Part shown: one piece after another, positions 62,327-64,000 of the stretch
Layout of the letters: each line of letters begins with the position of its first letter
How positions within the stretch are numbered: the first letter of the stretch is position 1
NCBI GenBank assembly: GCA_037384425.1
Contig: JARROA010000005.1
Coordinates: 45,656-109,655 of the forward strand
Direction: 5' to 3'
From: Thiodiazotropha sp037384425
Lineage (GTDB): Bacteria > Pseudomonadota > Gammaproteobacteria > Chromatiales > Chromatiaceae
DNA: 64,000 bases
Made by a program: the position numbers and the translations under genes
The notes under the pieces: model-generated
What the model was told of the DNA's origin: nothing
Databases searched by the model: none
The model's input: only the letters and a program-made list of their open reading frames with translations

Positions 62327-62433
62327 AGCGTTCGTGAAGACTTCCTCAATCTGCGACTATTCGTTGCTTATGACGCAGCAGGCAACCAAGGATTCCATCG
62401 CATTGTTTCGCTATGACACTCATCGACTTTCCC

Positions 62434-63081
62434 CTAATCTGCGGGCAGATTGGCGAGAATGTCCCGTGGTTCGAGTCGCAACGTGTAGTCGGCATTGACG
62501 AACCCGTAAACAATCACACCGTTTTGACCGATGATGTAGGTGGCCGGTACCGGCAGCCTGAAACTGTCATCGCCGTTGTACGCCGGGAGGTCGATGCCGA
62601 ACTTTTCATAGATTGGACGCAGTGCTTCAGGCAACGAGAATACCAACCCCATCTGTTCCGCGACCTTGTTGCCTGCATCGCTCAGGATGTCGATGGTCAT
62701 CCCATTGCGCTCAGCCGTCGACATGGCCCGGTCAGGCGTTTCCGGCGACATACCGATGAGTCGGGCACCACGCGCCTCAATCTCGGGCTGCACGTCGTGG
62801 AGCGCCTTCATCTCCATGTTGCAGTACGGACACCAGCCGCCCCGGTAGATATTCAGGACTAGGGGCGACTCGGCCAGGTAGTCGCGCAGTCGCCGCGGTT
62901 CACCATGTTGATTTGGGAGCTCGATATCCGGCACGCTGTCACCGGATCCGAGGGCACGATTCTCGATCCCCGATGCCCTGAGATCGTCCGTGCACTGCGC
63001 CATGGTAGCCAGGATCGCAGCCGGTACCTGCTCTCTCTTCGCCGTGTTGTATGCGGTTATCTTATCTTTCAGAACACCCAT
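62434..63081 (-). CDS. Peroxiredoxin-like protein (AhpC/TSA superfamily)
   Basis: A 215-residue thioredoxin-fold protein. After an N-terminal helical part (residues 1-45) the domain has LVLNIYRGGWCPYCNMEMKA, a CPYC motif at C84/C87 in place of the usual single peroxidatic cysteine in PxxxTxxC, then IGMSPETPDRAMSTAERNGM. Such proteins are annotated as peroxiredoxin-like; activity is not proven. I start at 63081 (MGVLKDKITAYN), preceded by a GGGGG run. It is divergent from a TetR gene with an operator between them, so its product is probably induced by the TetR ligand. Confidence 0.88.
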   Translation of the reverse strand: MGVLKDKITAYNTAKREQVPAAILATMAQCTDDLRASGIENRALGSGDSVPDIELPNQHGEPRRLRDYLAESPLVLNIYRGGWCPYCNMEMKALHDVQPEIEARGARLIGMSPETPDRAMSTAERNGMTIDILSDAGNKVAEQMGLVFSLPEALRPIYEKFGIDLPAYNGDDSFRLPVPATYIIGQNGVIVYGFVNADYTLRLEPRDILANLPAD

Positions 63082-63157
63082 TGCATTTGCCCCCAGGTTT
63101 AATTGAATGATCATTCCATAACACTAGGTGATGTTGAATGGATATTCAAGAATTATT

Positions 63158-63186
63158 TTGAGCGATCGCTCAAGAATAGCTATACT
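63158..63186 (+). promoter_or_regulatory. TetR promoter with overlapping palindromic operator
   Basis: Perfect 16-bp palindrome TTGAGCGATCGCTCAA (63158-63173) whose first six bases form a -35 (TTGAGC), with TATACT (-10, 63181-63186) 17 bases further on. The regulator's ATG is 24 bases downstream. A dimeric TetR protein bound here would shut its own promoter and could also control the divergent peroxiredoxin-like gene. Confidence 0.75.
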
Positions 63187-63210
63187 GAGGAAGATCAACA
63201 GGGATTGACT

Positions 63211-63792
63211 ATGGCGAGACCCGCAGAATTCAAGCGCGAAGAGGTCCTGGGGAAGGCAATGCAGACTTTCTGGGATCAGGGCTACCGCGGTACCAGTATG
63301 GCCGACCTAGTTGAGGTCACCGACCTCAAGCCTGGCAGCCTGTACGCCGCCTTCCGCTCCAAGGAAGGGCTGTTTTTGGCCGTGCTGGACCACTATGGTG
63401 AGCGCTCTGTGGCGCGAGTCGAGCAGACTCTGAGCCAGGCCGACTCACCACTCCAGGGCATCCGCAGCTATTTCCGACAACTGGCTGAGGACGCGGCGAA
63501 ACCCGGGGGCCGGCGCAGCTGCCTGTTGGTCAATACGGTACTGGAACTGTCCCGCCAGAACGAAAGGGTGCAAGCGCGCGTGAACCGCCATCTGGACAAG
63601 ATTGAGGGATTGTTTCGCCAAGCTCTGGAGGACGCCCAAGCAAACGGCGAGCTTGCGCCCGACAAGGACCCCGTAGCGCTGGCCGCATTCCTGATGGCCA
63701 ACATCTGGGGTTTACGCGTTCTTGCGGGAGCCACGCCTTCGCCAGCGCGGGTACAGGCCGTGGTGAACCAGTTGTTGGCCCTGTTCGTTTAA
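63211..63792 (+). CDS. TetR/AcrR-family transcriptional regulator
   Basis: A 193-residue repressor. The helix-turn-helix is near the N-terminus: MARPAEFKREEVLGKAMQTF, then GYRGTSMADLVEVTDLKPGS and LYAAFRSKEGLFLAVLDHYG. The C-terminal domain carries RRSCLLVNTVLELSRQN, the TetR_C type seen with NemR/AcuR-like electrophile sensors, with one cysteine that might sense reactive compounds. AGGGA is 6 bases before the ATG; the frame is open upstream through the operator but not coding. Confidence 0.92.
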   Translation: MARPAEFKREEVLGKAMQTFWDQGYRGTSMADLVEVTDLKPGSLYAAFRSKEGLFLAVLDHYGERSVARVEQTLSQADSPLQGIRSYFRQLAEDAAKPGGRRSCLLVNTVLELSRQNERVQARVNRHLDKIEGLFRQALEDAQANGELAPDKDPVALAAFLMANIWGLRVLAGATPSPARVQAVVNQLLALFV

Positions 63793-63832
63793 CGATCCTC
63801 AGCGCTCACCCCCACTCCTGTCCCGCGTAGCC

Positions 63833-63853
63833 CCCTCTCCCTCCGGGAGAGGG
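63833..63853. repeat. Widespread CCCTCTCC palindrome
   Basis: Perfect 9-bp stem CCCTCTCCC/GGGAGAGGG with loop TCC, followed by TTGGGGTGAGGG. The same family forms the inner arms of the element at 23441-23730. It could end tetR transcription. Confidence 0.6.
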
Positions 63854-63858
63854 TTGGG

Positions 63859-63941
63859 GTGAGGGAATTTGAATAGCTGGTGAGGGAATTTGAATAGCTG
63901 GTGAGGGAATTTGAATAGCTGGTGAGAGGATTTAAAAAGCC
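63859..63941. repeat. 21-bp tandem repeat, three exact copies plus one decayed
   Basis: GTGAGGGAATTTGAATAGCT plus G is repeated exactly at 63859, 63880 and 63901, with a degenerate fourth copy from 63922. The array grows out of the GGTGAGGG end of the palindrome before it. The remaining 59 bases of the window show no gene start. Confidence 0.85.
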
Positions 63942-64000
63942 AAGCTTTGATTTTCTGATCCCCTCATCCTGCCCTTTCATGACCCGGCTCGGCAATGCCG

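Noticed and set aside
63859..63941. CRISPR-like array
   Set aside because: The 21-base units follow each other without spacers and no cas gene is present; it is a simple tandem repeat.

Overview
The window is a 64 kb piece of a bacterial chromosome with high GC content, roughly 60-63 % by eye. Gene content and order point to a gammaproteobacterium: lptD-surA-pdxA; rlmH-maf-rng-yhdP-nitrilase-tldD-pmbA; rhlB; rep; yrfG-nudE-cysQ; rph-rdgB; a cytochrome c5; and a classical outer-membrane porin. It looks most like the sulfur-oxidiser/Chromatiales side of the class, but that is an inference from style and not from any search. There are no rRNA genes, prophage, complete insertion sequence or CRISPR array. 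One tRNA is present (Arg, CCG).

Layout. 1-8,003: the 3' part of rpiA, a porin, an AmgK-type sugar kinase and an RND efflux pair. 8,145-12,768: a tightly overlapping lptD-surA-pdxA operon for outer-membrane assembly and pyridoxal phosphate synthesis. 12,944-23,368: a long minus-strand housekeeping run from rlmH to pmbA. 23,785-25,512: rhlB with a cysteine-cluster protein. 25,575-28,617: a rhombosortase-type lipoprotein, a voltage-gated ion channel, a small exported protein and a methyltransferase. 28,870-33,742: yrfG, nudE, cysQ, a double-thioredoxin periplasmic protein and small exported unknowns. 33,857-38,579: a GGDEF diguanylate cyclase, a Rieske-glutamate-synthase fusion beside a double CDGSH protein, and bioA. 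38,700-42,842: small envelope/stress proteins, a YpfJ metallopeptidase and a YjgR ATPase. 42,899-46,091: a DUF1326/DUF2182 pair, an HxlR regulator, and a divergent GST-MAPEG pair. 46,128-53,799: rph, rdgB, a SYLF protein, EptA, TRAP permeases, DUF2782 and a LOG-family protein. 54,302-60,232: rep, then a GbsR-type regulator with an operon of four membrane or unknown genes, the last broken by a small inverted-repeat element. 60,478-64,000: cytochrome c5, tRNA-Arg, a frameshifted lipoprotein esterase, and a peroxiredoxin-like gene divergent from a TetR regulator.

How it fits together. Much of the window serves the envelope: LPS transport (LptD), porin folding (SurA), lipid A modification (EptA), AsmA-like YhdP, wall recycling (AmgK), efflux and several small exported proteins. 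A second theme is redox and detoxification: thioredoxin folds, peroxiredoxin, GST/MAPEG, Rieske and CDGSH Fe-S proteins. Three regulator/palindrome pairs can be read directly: GbsR at 56,481 and 57,071, HxlR at 44,964, TetR at 63,158.

The intergenic DNA is unusually rich in short palindromic elements of at least five families. These have shaped local genes: an apparent duplicated rpiA 3' end flanks one, and a 197-bp element interrupts the last gene of the GbsR operon. The best candidates for an undescribed system are the GbsR-controlled SDR/DoxX-DUF2269-DUF4166 cassette (56,481-60,232), the DUF1326/DUF2182 pair, and the Rieske-GltS/CDGSH pair.
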